Assembly (NCBI GenBank): GCA_039818165.1
Contig: JBCBUL010000004.1
Coordinates: 1-64,000, forward strand
DNA length: 64,000 bases
Reading direction: 5' to 3'
Source of the DNA: UBA5336 sp039818165
GTDB taxonomy: Bacteria; Pseudomonadota; Alphaproteobacteria; Caulobacterales; Hyphomonadaceae
The notes under the pieces were generated by a model. That model worked only from the letters and a program-made list of their open reading frames with translations. It was not told the DNA's origin and did not search any database. Of the stretch, positions 1 through 9,045 are shown in pieces. Position numbers and translations under genes: made by a program. Position 1 is the stretch's first letter. The number at the start of each line of letters is the position of its first letter.

Positions 1-132
1 CTTCTCACCGCCGCCAGCCTCGGCCAGCACCATCGTGATCGCCGCCGTCAGCGTCGTCTTGCCATGGTCAACATGACCAATCGTGCCGATGTTCACATGC
101 GGCTTGTTACGCTCAAACTTCTCCTTGGCCAT
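1..132 (-). CDS. tuf: Elongation factor Tu, N-terminal fragment (cut by window edge)
   Basis: Reading the minus strand from the ATG at 130-132 gives MAKEKFERNKPHVNIGTIGH and then the P-loop GHVDHGKTTLT, the invariant N-terminus of EF-Tu. EF-Tu is the GTPase that brings aminoacyl-tRNA to the ribosome. Only the first 44 codons are inside the window, and the gene continues past position 1. It is read away from pgi, so the 232 bases between them (133-364) must hold both promoters. I saw no clear regulatory motif there. Confidence 0.95.
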   Translation of the reverse strand, partial: MAKEKFERNKPHVNIGTIGHVDHGKTTLTAAITMVLAEAGGGEK

Positions 133-364
133 CTGGGCCTCTCCTTTATTCGGCAGGAGCGGGCCGCCGCAGGCGACGGGCCTCACTGAAACACTCAAGA
201 AAGCCGGACCGCCCGGCTCTCCAATGACCCGGCGACATACAACCCAAACCCAACGCTTTCAAGCACTCTTATGAAACCTGCTGCGCGTTGACTTTGCCCG
301 GCGTTTCGTGGCGATACCCGCCAAGTGTTTTCCGGTCCTGATTATCGCGTGAGAGGCCCTGCCC

Positions 365-1933
365 ATGTCCATGTCCCTCTGGTCCCATGTCGAGCGTTTA
401 ACGCCATCTCCAATCCGTGACCTGGCAGATGCAGCAACCCATGCCGGAGACGCCCGGGTTTCCGGTGCAGGCTGGACGGTGGATATGTCCCGCCAGCGCC
501 TGGATGACGCTGCGCTGCAAGCGCTTCTTGCCCATGGGGACGCTGCGGACCTGACCGGCGCCCTGGACCGGCTGTTCGCTGGCGCCATTGTAAATCCGTC
601 CGAGGATCGCCCCGCCCTCCATTGGGCGCTGCGCCTCAATTCGGGCGACGGCAGCGGCGAATCAGAACGCGTACGTGCCTCGCTGGACCCCGCCGACACC
701 TTTGCCGCGCGCGTCTTCGCCGGCGAAGAGCATGGCAGCACCGGAGCACCGTTCAAAACCATTTTGCATATAGGCATCGGAGGGTCCGATTTTGGCCCCC
801 GCCTCATTGCGGATGCTCTGGAAACGATTGGTGGCGCGCGGCTCGACCTGCGCTTCTGCGCCAATCTAGATCCGTTCGATCTGGATACCGCCATGGACGG
901 GCTCGACCCGGCCTCCACGCTTGTGGTTGGCGTATCAAAATCGTTCGGGACGGAAGAAACGCTCTATAATCTCGGGCGCGCAAGGACCTGGCTTCAATCC
1001 AGCCTCGGGGATGGCTGGACCCGCCATATGGCACTTGTCACCGCGAAACCCGACAGGGCAAAGACCTGGCTCGGCGGCGGGGATGCCCACTTGTTCGATA
1101 TGCCCCTGAGCGTCGGTGGCCGATTCTCGCTCTGGTCGGCCGCCAGCCTCTCGGTTGCCTGCGCGATGGGCACAGATGCGATCAAGGCGTTTCGGTCCGG
1201 CGCACGCGACATGGACACCCACGTCAGAACCACAGGCCTGGCTAAAAATCTCGCAGCCCGGCTCGCCCTCCTGGACTATTGGAACACCAGCATTGTCGGC
1301 CACAGCCAGCGGGTCGTCCTCGCCTATTCCCGGCGCCTGCGGATATTGCCGACCTACCTTCAGCAGCTCGAAATGGAGTCGAACGGTAAGTCCGTCACAC
1401 CGGACGGTGAAAGTGTCGATGGCGCCACGGCACCCGCGCTTTGGGGCGGGGAAGGCTCGATCGGACAGCACTCCTATCACCAATGGCTGCACCAGGGCAC
1501 GCAGATCGTTCCCACGGAGTTTATTCTGCCGCTGTCTGAGGGTGGCGACCTTGAAGGCAAACGCGCCCTCACAGCCCATGCGCTCGCCCAGGCCGAAGTT
1601 CTGGCGAATGGGCGTAGCCTTGAAGACGTAATGGCCGATGAGCCAGATCTGTCCCCTGCCGTTGCCCGGCAGAAAGTCCATGGCGGCGACAGACCGAGCA
1701 GCTTCTTTGTACACACCGATTTCGGTCCCGAAGCGCTCGGGGCGATCATCGCGCTGTATGAGCACCGGACTTATCTGGCCGGCGTGCTGTGGGGCGTGAA
1801 CACGTTTGACCAATGGGGCGTTGAGCGCGGGAAAACGATGGCGGGCCGCCTGAAGCCCGTCTTGGAAGGCACGGCTGACGCCGACGATACGGTTACGGGA
1901 AGCCTGGCTGGACTGGTGACGCTGTCGCTCTAG
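365..1933 (+). CDS. pgi: Glucose-6-phosphate isomerase
   Basis: A 522-residue protein that interconverts glucose-6-phosphate and fructose-6-phosphate in the cytosol (glycolysis, gluconeogenesis and entry to pentose routes). Family hallmarks are visible: the phosphate-binding stretch ILHIGIGGSDFGPRLI, the SKSFGTEET segment, VGGRFSLWSA, the catalytic-Glu region MESNGKSV, and GGEGSIGQHSYHQWLHQG. Length is slightly below the roughly 550 residues of the E. coli enzyme, as is common for compact alphaproteobacterial PGIs. A second ATG two codons in (371) is an equally possible start. The stop codon shares the tetranucleotide CTAG with the stop of the convergent metalloprotease gene. Confidence 0.97.
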   Translation: MSMSLWSHVERLTPSPIRDLADAATHAGDARVSGAGWTVDMSRQRLDDAALQALLAHGDAADLTGALDRLFAGAIVNPSEDRPALHWALRLNSGDGSGESERVRASLDPADTFAARVFAGEEHGSTGAPFKTILHIGIGGSDFGPRLIADALETIGGARLDLRFCANLDPFDLDTAMDGLDPASTLVVGVSKSFGTEETLYNLGRARTWLQSSLGDGWTRHMALVTAKPDRAKTWLGGGDAHLFDMPLSVGGRFSLWSAASLSVACAMGTDAIKAFRSGARDMDTHVRTTGLAKNLAARLALLDYWNTSIVGHSQRVVLAYSRRLRILPTYLQQLEMESNGKSVTPDGESVDGATAPALWGGEGSIGQHSYHQWLHQGTQIVPTEFILPLSEGGDLEGKRALTAHALAQAEVLANGRSLEDVMADEPDLSPAVARQKVHGGDRPSSFFVHTDFGPEALGAIIALYEHRTYLAGVLWGVNTFDQWGVERGKTMAGRLKPVLEGTADADDTVTGSLAGLVTLSL

Positions 1934-3120
1934 TCAAACGCACAAAGCGTGTGGGAGACGCGGCAGTCTGAACCGCCATTCTCGGCGCAGGCCAAAACGG
2001 CTTCGACCCGGGCATGGTCAGACCGCGGCGACCGCGCATGTCCGGCGCCGCCTTTTGCGCCTTCTGCATAGGCAAAACACCCGTTGAACGAGGTGACTAG
2101 CCTACACTGCTGGCCGCCCGCCGCTTCACAGTCGGACAAGGAAACGGTTTCGGCCTCGAGAGCCGAGGTTTGGTTGCCCGAGATACCAACTCGGCCTGAC
2201 GGTGATACTGAAAACGCCCCCCACGCCCCCGAAAACCGCTCAAGCCTTTCGATTCCGCAATCGGGATAAAGCGCGTCGCGGGCCGCCACATCATCCCAGC
2301 TCAAGCCGCGCTGCCACCGCCCTGGCCCCTGGACATCGCGCCCCAATGAGACTGCTGCGCCGTCATAGCGGATTGAGGGGCGAAGCCCTTCGCTCGGGGC
2401 ATTGCAGTTAATTGCAATCTCGTTGGACGGATCGTTGTCGGTGTCCAAATTCATCGCGATGCGGTCTTCCGGATGTCCTATTCCGATCGCATGCGCCACC
2501 TCATGGAGCACGAGGGATGGAAAGTGAATGCAGTTCGCCTGGGCTAGTGACGCGTCGATGTAATAGCAGCGGGACGCGTTGAACCGCACATCGGAGCTCT
2601 CGATCCGCGCATGCGAACGTGAAATCTGTCCATTGGTCAGGCGATAGGGCCCAGACTGGCGCTCATAAAAAATGGTGTAGCCCGTGAGCAGCGGGGACCG
2701 AAATGGCGGGAACGCCTCTGCACTCGACCCGAAGAAGTCTATCTCTGCGCCCTGCCCCGACTGGCTGACCGCTGCGAGGGGAAAGGCGGGTGAGACACTG
2801 TCAGACACATCCACGAACCAGAGTGAGGGATGGCCAGAGCCCCACTCCGCCAACGACTGAGCGATCGCGGAGTGAACGGCCTGACAACTTGCCCCATCGA
2901 GAAAACGCATCTCGCACACGCTGGCGTCGATGCTGTATTCTAGGCCGCCGCCCAGACCGCGCTCACCGGAGTCCACAAAGGAGTTGTCTCCGGCAGCCCA
3001 GCGCGGCGCTTGTTCGAGGTGTTCGATGGCAGATCCTGCGCGCACCCTTGGGCCCTCGACGGCGAAGCCGGACAAGGCAAGGACCGCCAATAGGGGCATG
3101 ATGAGAAACCGCCATATCAC
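1930..3120 (-). CDS. Secreted metzincin-type metalloprotease fused to a DUF4189-like domain
   Basis: A 396-residue protein with a hydrophobic N-terminal segment (about residues 2-20) that should act as a signal peptide. Residues 206-216 read HEVAHAIGIGH, the full HExxHxxGxxH zinc motif of metzincins of the matrixin type. The last 100 residues or so (about 297-396) hold six or more cysteines spaced around WGAFSVSPSG, CEAAGGQQC, FNGCFAYA and CAENGG, which resembles DUF4189, a small secreted disulfide domain. The start is GTG; an in-frame ATG lies seven codons later at 3099. It sits 45 bases downstream of folA on the same strand. Substrate unknown. Protease assignment rests on the zinc motif, the DUF4189 call on pattern memory. 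Confidence 0.75.
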   Translation of the reverse strand: MIWRFLIMPLLAVLALSGFAVEGPRVRAGSAIEHLEQAPRWAAGDNSFVDSGERGLGGGLEYSIDASVCEMRFLDGASCQAVHSAIAQSLAEWGSGHPSLWFVDVSDSVSPAFPLAAVSQSGQGAEIDFFGSSAEAFPPFRSPLLTGYTIFYERQSGPYRLTNGQISRSHARIESSDVRFNASRCYYIDASLAQANCIHFPSLVLHEVAHAIGIGHPEDRIAMNLDTDNDPSNEIAINCNAPSEGLRPSIRYDGAAVSLGRDVQGPGRWQRGLSWDDVAARDALYPDCGIERLERFSGAWGAFSVSPSGRVGISGNQTSALEAETVSLSDCEAAGGQQCRLVTSFNGCFAYAEGAKGGAGHARSPRSDHARVEAVLACAENGGSDCRVSHTLCAFD

Positions 3121-3165
3121 CGGGACGAGTATGATCAGGTTTGTGGCGGAATCGAACCCGAAAAA

Positions 3166-3690
3166 TCAGCGTCCGATGCGATCCAGTTTGCGGAACACAA
3201 ATGCGTGATCGTTGGCATCGTTTTGTTCGAAAGCTTGACGCTCCGTTTCTTGCCAGTCCGCCGCCTCAAAGTCGGGAAAGGACACATCACCGTCGGGGGC
3301 TGCATCCACCTCTGTGATGTAGAGCCGGTCTGCGAGGGGCAATGCATCACGGTAAAGACCGGCGCCTCCGATTACGAAAAACTCCTCGAGCCCAGCCCGG
3401 TTTGCCATCGCTCGGGCGACAGCCGTTGCGGCCGCCAGATTCGAATAGACACGCGCGCCTTTTGCCTGAAACGTCGAGTTGCGGCTTAGCACGAGGTTCT
3501 GCCGACCGGGGAGTGGTTGTTTTGGAAGGCTTTCCCAGGTTTTCCGCCCCATCAGAATCGGAGCTTTGCCCGTCGTTTTCTTGAACAAGGCCAGGTCATC
3601 GCGAAGCCGCCATGGCAAATCGCCCTCGCGACCGATGACACCATTCAGGCCCCGGGCGACGATCAAGCAAAGTTTCGGTTCATGTTGCAT
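3166..3690 (-). CDS. folA: Dihydrofolate reductase
   Basis: A 174-residue cytosolic enzyme that reduces dihydrofolate to tetrahydrofolate with NADPH. Visible signatures: IVARGLNGVIGREGDLPW at the N-terminus, LPWRLRDDLALFKKTT (substrate helix with the acidic residue), ILMGRKTWESLP, the NADPH-binding FVIGGAGLY, and LYITEV. The reading frame is open 19 codons further upstream, but homology starts at MQHEPKLCLIVARG, so the ATG at 3690 is chosen. It lies close to thyA on the same strand, with only the oppositely oriented VUT transporter in between. The two enzymes form the dTMP/folate cycle. Confidence 0.95.
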   Translation of the reverse strand: MQHEPKLCLIVARGLNGVIGREGDLPWRLRDDLALFKKTTGKAPILMGRKTWESLPKQPLPGRQNLVLSRNSTFQAKGARVYSNLAAATAVARAMANRAGLEEFFVIGGAGLYRDALPLADRLYITEVDAAPDGDVSFPDFEAADWQETERQAFEQNDANDHAFVFRKLDRIGR

Positions 3691-3791
3691 GTAGCGGCCT
3701 TGACTTAAACGTGCCTCCAACGATCTCCCTATCTTGCGGCGCAACACAAAGCGTCAGCAAACAAGTATGGGTGGTGCCGTAAGACCCGACA

Positions 3792-4538
3792 ATGACCGGC
3801 GTGATCGTGTTTTCGGGGAAAGTCAACACAGTGGAATTCGTTATTCAACAAGTTGTCGGGTTGTTGACGGGTGGGCGACCGGACGATCTACTATGGGTTG
3901 TCATAGGATTAAGCGTAACGCTGGGCGGGATATACGTTCTCGGCGGACGGCTATGGGCCTTTATTTACTTTCTTACCATTCCCTTTCTGAATTGGTCTTT
4001 TGGCGTCGTTGAGAGTATTCAGATATTTCCTGCGGGTGATTTGTTCGAAAAAGGGGTCGAATTACATCCGCTAACCCTTGTGACGGGATTGGTTTTCGTC
4101 TTCCGAGACTTCGTGCAACGCAAAATGGGCCAGTGGGTTCTCGCAGTCATGGCGCTGGCGATTGCCTGGTCGTTCTATTATGCGTGGCCTGTGATCGCCC
4201 TTGCGTCCGGTCTTGCTTTCGCAATATCGGAAACCGTCGACTGGCTACTCTTCACATTCACAAAGTACAGGCTTTCTACCCGAATCTTGTTGTCGAGCGC
4301 GCTCGCCTCGCCCGTGGACACAACGGTCTTTCTCTACGGCGCCGACCTGGCCTTACAACTCAATGATGGCAAGGACTTTTCCTATGGACTGTTCGGACTG
4401 CCCATGGCCGACGGGAACACTTTCCATGTCGCCAACTGGATCGTCTTCGTGATCGGCAAGATGGTCGGCGCCGTGATCGTGTCATACATGATACGCCGCC
4501 GGGAAGATCAGGGTCTGATCGAAGCCCACTCCCTCTAG
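3792..4538 (+). CDS. VUT-family (queuosine-precursor-transporter-like) membrane protein
   Basis: A 248-residue integral membrane protein with about six hydrophobic segments. The stretches GLVFVFRDFVQRKMG, FAISETVDWLLFTFTK and SSALASPVDTTVFL are typical of the VUT/DUF165 family, whose best-known member YhhQ (QueT-like) takes up queuosine precursors. Substrate cannot be told from sequence. It lies between folA and thyA but runs on the opposite strand, so it is not in their transcript. Start taken as the ATG at 3792; the first ten residues or so are not conserved in what I remember of the family, so a later start is possible. Confidence 0.7.
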   Translation: MTGVIVFSGKVNTVEFVIQQVVGLLTGGRPDDLLWVVIGLSVTLGGIYVLGGRLWAFIYFLTIPFLNWSFGVVESIQIFPAGDLFEKGVELHPLTLVTGLVFVFRDFVQRKMGQWVLAVMALAIAWSFYYAWPVIALASGLAFAISETVDWLLFTFTKYRLSTRILLSSALASPVDTTVFLYGADLALQLNDGKDFSYGLFGLPMADGNTFHVANWIVFVIGKMVGAVIVSYMIRRREDQGLIEAHSL

Positions 4539-4555
4539 GTGCGGCTTTCGCCCGA

Positions 4556-5350
4556 TTAGACCGCCACGGGCGCTTTGATGTGCGGGTGGGGCTCATACCC
4601 TTCCAGGGTGAAGTCTTCATAGACCCATCCGAAAAGGTCCGTCTTTTCCGGCGTCATCACCATGCGCGGCGGCGTGCGCGGCGTTCGGCTGAGCTGCAAT
4701 TCAGCTTGCTCGAAATGGTTAGAATAGAGGTGAACGTCTCCAAACGTGTGGACGAATTCCCCAGGTTTCAGCCCCGTGGCGCGCGCCATCATCATGGTCA
4801 GCAGGGCATAGGAAGCAATGTTGAAGGGCACGCCGAGGAAGATGTCGGCCGAGCGCTGGTAAAGCTGGCAGTTCAGTTTTCCGTTCAGGACATTGAATTG
4901 AAACAGGCAGTGGCACGGCGGCAGGGCCATGTCCTCAACATCAGCCGGGTTCCACGCCGACACGACCAGGCGGCGGGAGTTGGGATTGGAGATGATCTGG
5001 TCTCGCACCTGGGTGATCTGATCAATCACCCGGCCATCGGGCGCCGCCCAGCTGCGCCACTGCTTGCCATAGACGGGACCAAGCTCACCCTGCGCATCGG
5101 CCCACTCATCCCAAATGGAAACGCCATTCTCCTTTAGCCAGGCGATATTGGTCTCCCCGCGCAGAAACCAGAGGAGCTCGATAATGATCGAGCGCAAGTG
5201 CAGCTTTTTCGTCGTGAGCAGGGGGAATGTGTCTGACAGGTCAAAGTGGAGCTGACGTCCAAACAGGGCGCGCGTGCCGGTCCCGGTACGGTCCGGTCGG
5301 TCCACGCCGTTTGAGTAGACCTCTTCAAGCAAGTGCAGATATTGACGCAT
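4556..5350 (-). CDS. thyA: Thymidylate synthase (ThyA type)
   Basis: A 264-residue enzyme that methylates dUMP to dTMP with methylene-tetrahydrofolate and yields the dihydrofolate that FolA recycles. Length equals the short E. coli-type ThyA. Motifs: DRTGTGTRALFGRQLHFDL, PLLTTKKLHLRSI, ELLWFLRGETNI, the catalytic cysteine in LPPCHCLFQF, and QRSADIFLGVPFNIASYALL. The frame is open 16 codons upstream, but the family begins at MRQYLHLLEEVYSNG, which sets the start at the ATG ending at 5350. Confidence 0.98.
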   Translation of the reverse strand: MRQYLHLLEEVYSNGVDRPDRTGTGTRALFGRQLHFDLSDTFPLLTTKKLHLRSIIIELLWFLRGETNIAWLKENGVSIWDEWADAQGELGPVYGKQWRSWAAPDGRVIDQITQVRDQIISNPNSRRLVVSAWNPADVEDMALPPCHCLFQFNVLNGKLNCQLYQRSADIFLGVPFNIASYALLTMMMARATGLKPGEFVHTFGDVHLYSNHFEQAELQLSRTPRTPPRMVMTPEKTDLFGWVYEDFTLEGYEPHPHIKAPVAV

Positions 5351-5515
5351 CGAATCGACTCCAGAACTGTCGAACGTGTGAATGATGCGAAATGGCACCG
5401 CAATCCAGTGTGGTAAACCGTCCTTTGCATTCGCCTTGAAGCTTCACCTTCTTGGTAAACGCCTTGGTATACAATTTCTAGTAGTATTTAGAGATCGAAG
5501 ACCGAGGATATTGCG

Positions 5516-7018
5516 GTGCATACTCCCTATTTGAACATCATCTCGCGGCCCAAAGCCTTTCTGAAAAACACAGCCGGCAATATTGCCATGATGTCGGGCC
5601 TCGTCGCGCTGCCGTTCATGGCGGTATTTGCCCTTGCGATTGATGCAAACGCCATCAGCACCGCCAGCAACGTACTCCAGCGGTCATGTGATGCCGCGGT
5701 ATTGTCGGTCGCCTCAGATCTTTCGAATGATCGGATCGACGCGTCCGACACGGACCAGGCGTTTGAAGACATCCTCAACGCCAATCTGTTCCCACTTCGT
5801 CGGATGGTCGTCTGGAATTCCAACACAACCTCTGCGGGATCCACGGTGACCGGCACAATAACCGGGCAGTACGACACGCTGTTAGGAGGCTTCCTGTCCC
5901 GTGAACAAGTGGAGTTTGAATACCAGTGCGTTGCCACCATGGCCTCATCGGCTTCCGAACTAGTCCTCGTCCTCGACACGTCCCGCTCCATGACAGGCTC
6001 ACGGATGGATGCGCTTCGCGTTTCCGCCAACAATATGATTTCAAACGTCGTGACCGATGGAAACGATACATCCCGCATGGGGATCGTCCCATTCACACAC
6101 CACGTGAATGTCGGTGAATCGAACCGAAACGCTTCCTGGATGTCGGTTGCAGAAAACTACTCTGTTGTTGATCAGCGCTGCTCTTCCAGCAGAGCGCAAT
6201 ATCAGGCTGCTGGCTGTATCCGCGAACAAAAGACGTGCTCGAGAGATGGGCAGGATCAAAACTGCAATCAATGGGTGTGTCCCGAAGGCGCCGTGGTTGA
6301 GCAAACATGCCGCCCCCGGTCCCGGTACTATGACTTCCATGGATGCGTGGATAGCCGCCCACAAGACTACCGTTTCAACCACGATGACTATGAGACCTAC
6401 CCTGTCCGCGGACAACTCAGCACGGGCGGAGGAAATTGCGCCAGCCGTCCCATCGTCGACCTGACATCAGATGTCACAACGCTGACGACCACCATTTCCC
6501 AGCTCAGCAATTCCGGGGACACGTATATGGCGCCGGGCCTTGTCTGGGGCCTGCGCGTGTTGTCGCCCGGCGAACCCTTCAACTCAGCCGCTGACTTCGA
6601 GACCTTCCGGGCCAATAATGGCCGCAAGGCGATTGTTCTCATGTCCGACGGTGAGAACACACGGTCCCCAGGTCGCTCGACCCAGAACCAGGATGTCTAT
6701 CGTGGACACTGGCAGAAGAACGATCCTGACTTTGCAGACGCCAACACGCTGACGGCTTGTAACGCGATCAAAGCCGCAGGCATTGAACTCTTCACAATCG
6801 CGTTCGACGTTCAGGATGAAGACACAGAGAAGCTTCTGGAGGACTGTGCGACGTCTGCGGATGAGCATTACTATCTGGCGGCAAACTCCATCCAGCTCGC
6901 AGAAGCGTTTGACCAAATTGGCGGCGCCTTTCGTGAAGTGCGCTTGATACAGCCGGAGCAGATGCTCGATTATACGTCGCAGATTGATACGGAAGACGGC
7001 GCGGGTGGCGAGACGTAA
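5516..7018 (+). CDS. TadG-like pilus/surface protein with von Willebrand factor A domain
   Basis: A 500-residue protein with a TadE/TadG-type N-terminus (AGNIAMMSGLVALPFM, about residues 20-50), a single pilin-like transmembrane segment. It is followed by a VWA domain with the metal-site motif LVLDTSRSM (DxSxS), the later Thr in SGDTYMAPGL, and the Asp in LMSDGEN. Between these lies an insert rich in cysteine (about residues 220-265). Start is GTG, inferred from the frame and the conserved N-terminus. The next gene is a paralogue 115 bases downstream. The rest of a tad secretion locus is not in the window. Likely an envelope-anchored accessory of Tad pili or a stand-alone surface protein. Confidence 0.75.
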   Translation: MHTPYLNIISRPKAFLKNTAGNIAMMSGLVALPFMAVFALAIDANAISTASNVLQRSCDAAVLSVASDLSNDRIDASDTDQAFEDILNANLFPLRRMVVWNSNTTSAGSTVTGTITGQYDTLLGGFLSREQVEFEYQCVATMASSASELVLVLDTSRSMTGSRMDALRVSANNMISNVVTDGNDTSRMGIVPFTHHVNVGESNRNASWMSVAENYSVVDQRCSSSRAQYQAAGCIREQKTCSRDGQDQNCNQWVCPEGAVVEQTCRPRSRYYDFHGCVDSRPQDYRFNHDDYETYPVRGQLSTGGGNCASRPIVDLTSDVTTLTTTISQLSNSGDTYMAPGLVWGLRVLSPGEPFNSAADFETFRANNGRKAIVLMSDGENTRSPGRSTQNQDVYRGHWQKNDPDFADANTLTACNAIKAAGIELFTIAFDVQDEDTEKLLEDCATSADEHYYLAANSIQLAEAFDQIGGAFREVRLIQPEQMLDYTSQIDTEDGAGGET

Positions 7019-7082
7019 ATCGCGCGCGCCATGGTTAATAATCCACAAGCCCTATGGCTCAAAGTGCATTGTTTATACATAT

Positions 7083-7096
7083 GAAATTGTAATTTC
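7083..7096. promoter_or_regulatory. Short inverted repeat upstream of the second TadG-like gene
   Basis: GAAATT and AATTTC face each other across two bases, about 40 bases before the ATG at 7134 in an AT-rich stretch. It could be an operator or part of a promoter for the second VWA gene. There is no independent support, and such small repeats occur by chance in AT-rich DNA. Confidence 0.2.
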
Positions 7097-7133
7097 GTGG
7101 AGATAGGTTGCGCCTAATCAATAGGGGTAATCC

Positions 7134-8945
7134 ATGAACTCTTCACTGAAGGCACGTTTGCTCCAGCGCGCTGCTGGCTTCGTCAGAAACACTGAAGGCA
7201 ACATTGCCATGATGTCGGGCGTGATTGCGCTGCCGTTCATGACGATGCTCGCCCTCGCCGTGGATGTGAACTACGCGTCCAACCACCGACACACTGTTCA
7301 GGCATCGCTCGACTCAGCCCTGCTTGCCGCTGCCCGCTGGGGCATTGAAGGCGGCGCAACTGAAGCGGAGATGGAAGCGGAACTGTCGAACTACTTCTCC
7401 GCCTTGGTCACCGCCAATGGTGGCAAGGTCACATGTCAGGCGCCGGATATCGATCCGAACATGACCGGCGGCGCTGTCAGCGCCGACGTGTCCTGTTACT
7501 CAGAGACCCTCATGGCGGGCCTGATCGGCAAGGAAAAAATTGAGTATGAAGTCGAAGCCGAGGTCAATTTCGGTATCGGTAAGATCGACGTGGCGTTCGT
7601 TTATGACGTTTCGGGCTCCATGAACGACCCCGTGTCCGATACCGGGCTTGTCACAGTCTGCGACAACAGCGGTAGCAACTGCGAAGATGTTCAAGGCGAA
7701 AGCCGTATGGACGCCTTGCAACGTGCAGCGAAAGCAGGCGTCGAGCAGCTTCTGAAGGTCAACGGCACAGACCGCGACGATGTCCGCATTGCAATGGTCA
7801 GCTATAATCAGGCTGTGAATGCCGGGGTCTATTTTGAGGACGTGACCGGTCTGTCCGTTCGTCGGACTTATTTGTATGGAGAAGGCGCGAGCGACGGGGG
7901 CGACGTTGAGATCGTTGATGCAGGAAGCAGCCACAAACATGCTTTCCTTGGTCTCTACGATACACGCGACAATTCATTGTTAGCCACACTCAATGATGGC
8001 ACGGTCGTCACAATTCCTGAAAGCTATGCCGATCACCTGGCACTGGCCGCAAAGATAAAGAGCACGTCGAACAAATCCGGCAAAGACGAGAGCATGGAAA
8101 TTCGTGCGAAGACGGACGATGGCTGGGAACAGACGCGGTTAGAAAACGCGGCCCCCTATGCCCTCTATGGTGACACAAGCGGCGATTTCTACACCGGCTT
8201 TATTCCAACCGATGAATGGATCGCTGTAAGAATGCGCGCCTACAAAAAGGACAATGCCAAAGGCGGCCGCATCCTGAACAAGACGTTCGATATCAGGATT
8301 GACATTGAGGCCGAAGAGGATGCCCCGTCGATCACGATTGAAGACAGCTGCACGTATGAGCGGAATACGACAGATTGGAACGCAACGGTCACCCCGGGCG
8401 TTGGCAACTTCCTCACCGCTGACGAAGCGAGTTATGACGAGGACAGCCAGACCTGGACGATCCCTGGTGGTTGCAGCTCCGCAACGCCATTGCCTTTGAC
8501 GAACGACAAGGCCGCCCTGGATGCCTATGTCGACGCGCTTCCCACAGGCGGTGGCACGGCTGGTCACCTCGGTGTCGCATGGGGCCGTTACCTGATTGCT
8601 CCGGAATGGTCACCGGTCTGGCCCGTTACCAGCGCGCCCATCAACTACAATGAGCCCGACGGCCGTAAGATCGTCATCATGATGACCGATGGACAGTTCA
8701 ACCGGACTTACCATGGCGGACTGGGTTCTTCTTTTGACCAGGCAAAGAACCACTGCGATCAGGCCAAAGCACAAGGGGTGATCATCTACACGATCTCCTT
8801 TGACGCTCCCACCGATGCCCAGGCGGCTCTCGACTATTGTTCTTCCGGAACGGACTACTCGTTCGAGGTGAACAACGGTCAGGAGATCCTTGACGCGTAC
8901 ACGGCAATCGCCAACCGGATTTCCGATCTGCGCCTTTCTTACTAG
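7134..8945 (+). CDS. TadG-like pilus/surface protein with von Willebrand factor A domain (second copy)
   Basis: A 603-residue paralogue of the preceding gene. The N-terminus repeats the same block (EGNIAMMSGVIALPFM) with one transmembrane segment; the VWA domain has FVYDVSGSMND (DxSxS), the Thr of GGGTAGHLG and the Asp of IMMTDGQFN, so the metal site looks intact. A long insert (about residues 230-430) lies inside the VWA fold. RBS-like GGGGTAAT precedes the ATG. Tandem TadG-like genes are usual in Alphaproteobacteria. A GC-rich hairpin follows the stop, so the pair probably forms one transcription unit ending before the tmRNA gene. Confidence 0.75.
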   Translation: MNSSLKARLLQRAAGFVRNTEGNIAMMSGVIALPFMTMLALAVDVNYASNHRHTVQASLDSALLAAARWGIEGGATEAEMEAELSNYFSALVTANGGKVTCQAPDIDPNMTGGAVSADVSCYSETLMAGLIGKEKIEYEVEAEVNFGIGKIDVAFVYDVSGSMNDPVSDTGLVTVCDNSGSNCEDVQGESRMDALQRAAKAGVEQLLKVNGTDRDDVRIAMVSYNQAVNAGVYFEDVTGLSVRRTYLYGEGASDGGDVEIVDAGSSHKHAFLGLYDTRDNSLLATLNDGTVVTIPESYADHLALAAKIKSTSNKSGKDESMEIRAKTDDGWEQTRLENAAPYALYGDTSGDFYTGFIPTDEWIAVRMRAYKKDNAKGGRILNKTFDIRIDIEAEEDAPSITIEDSCTYERNTTDWNATVTPGVGNFLTADEASYDEDSQTWTIPGGCSSATPLPLTNDKAALDAYVDALPTGGGTAGHLGVAWGRYLIAPEWSPVWPVTSAPINYNEPDGRKIVIMMTDGQFNRTYHGGLGSSFDQAKNHCDQAKAQGVIIYTISFDAPTDAQAALDYCSSGTDYSFEVNNGQEILDAYTAIANRISDLRLSY

Positions 8946-8972
8946 GCGCTCTGGAAAATCCAAACCCGAGCA

Positions 8973-9012
8973 GGGCGGCAGCGCGGAACGGCGTTGCCGC
9001 CCTTCCCTCTTC
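8973..9012 (+). terminator. Probable intrinsic terminator after the TadG-like pair
   Basis: GGGCGGCA (8973-8980) pairs with TGCCGCCC (8995-9002) over a 14-base loop and is followed by the pyrimidine-rich TTCCCTCTTCT. The T-run is weak, but position (28 bases after the stop) and stem strength support termination. Confidence 0.55.
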
Positions 9013-9045
9013 TAATGCAGGCCGAGACTCGCTATATTATCAGCG

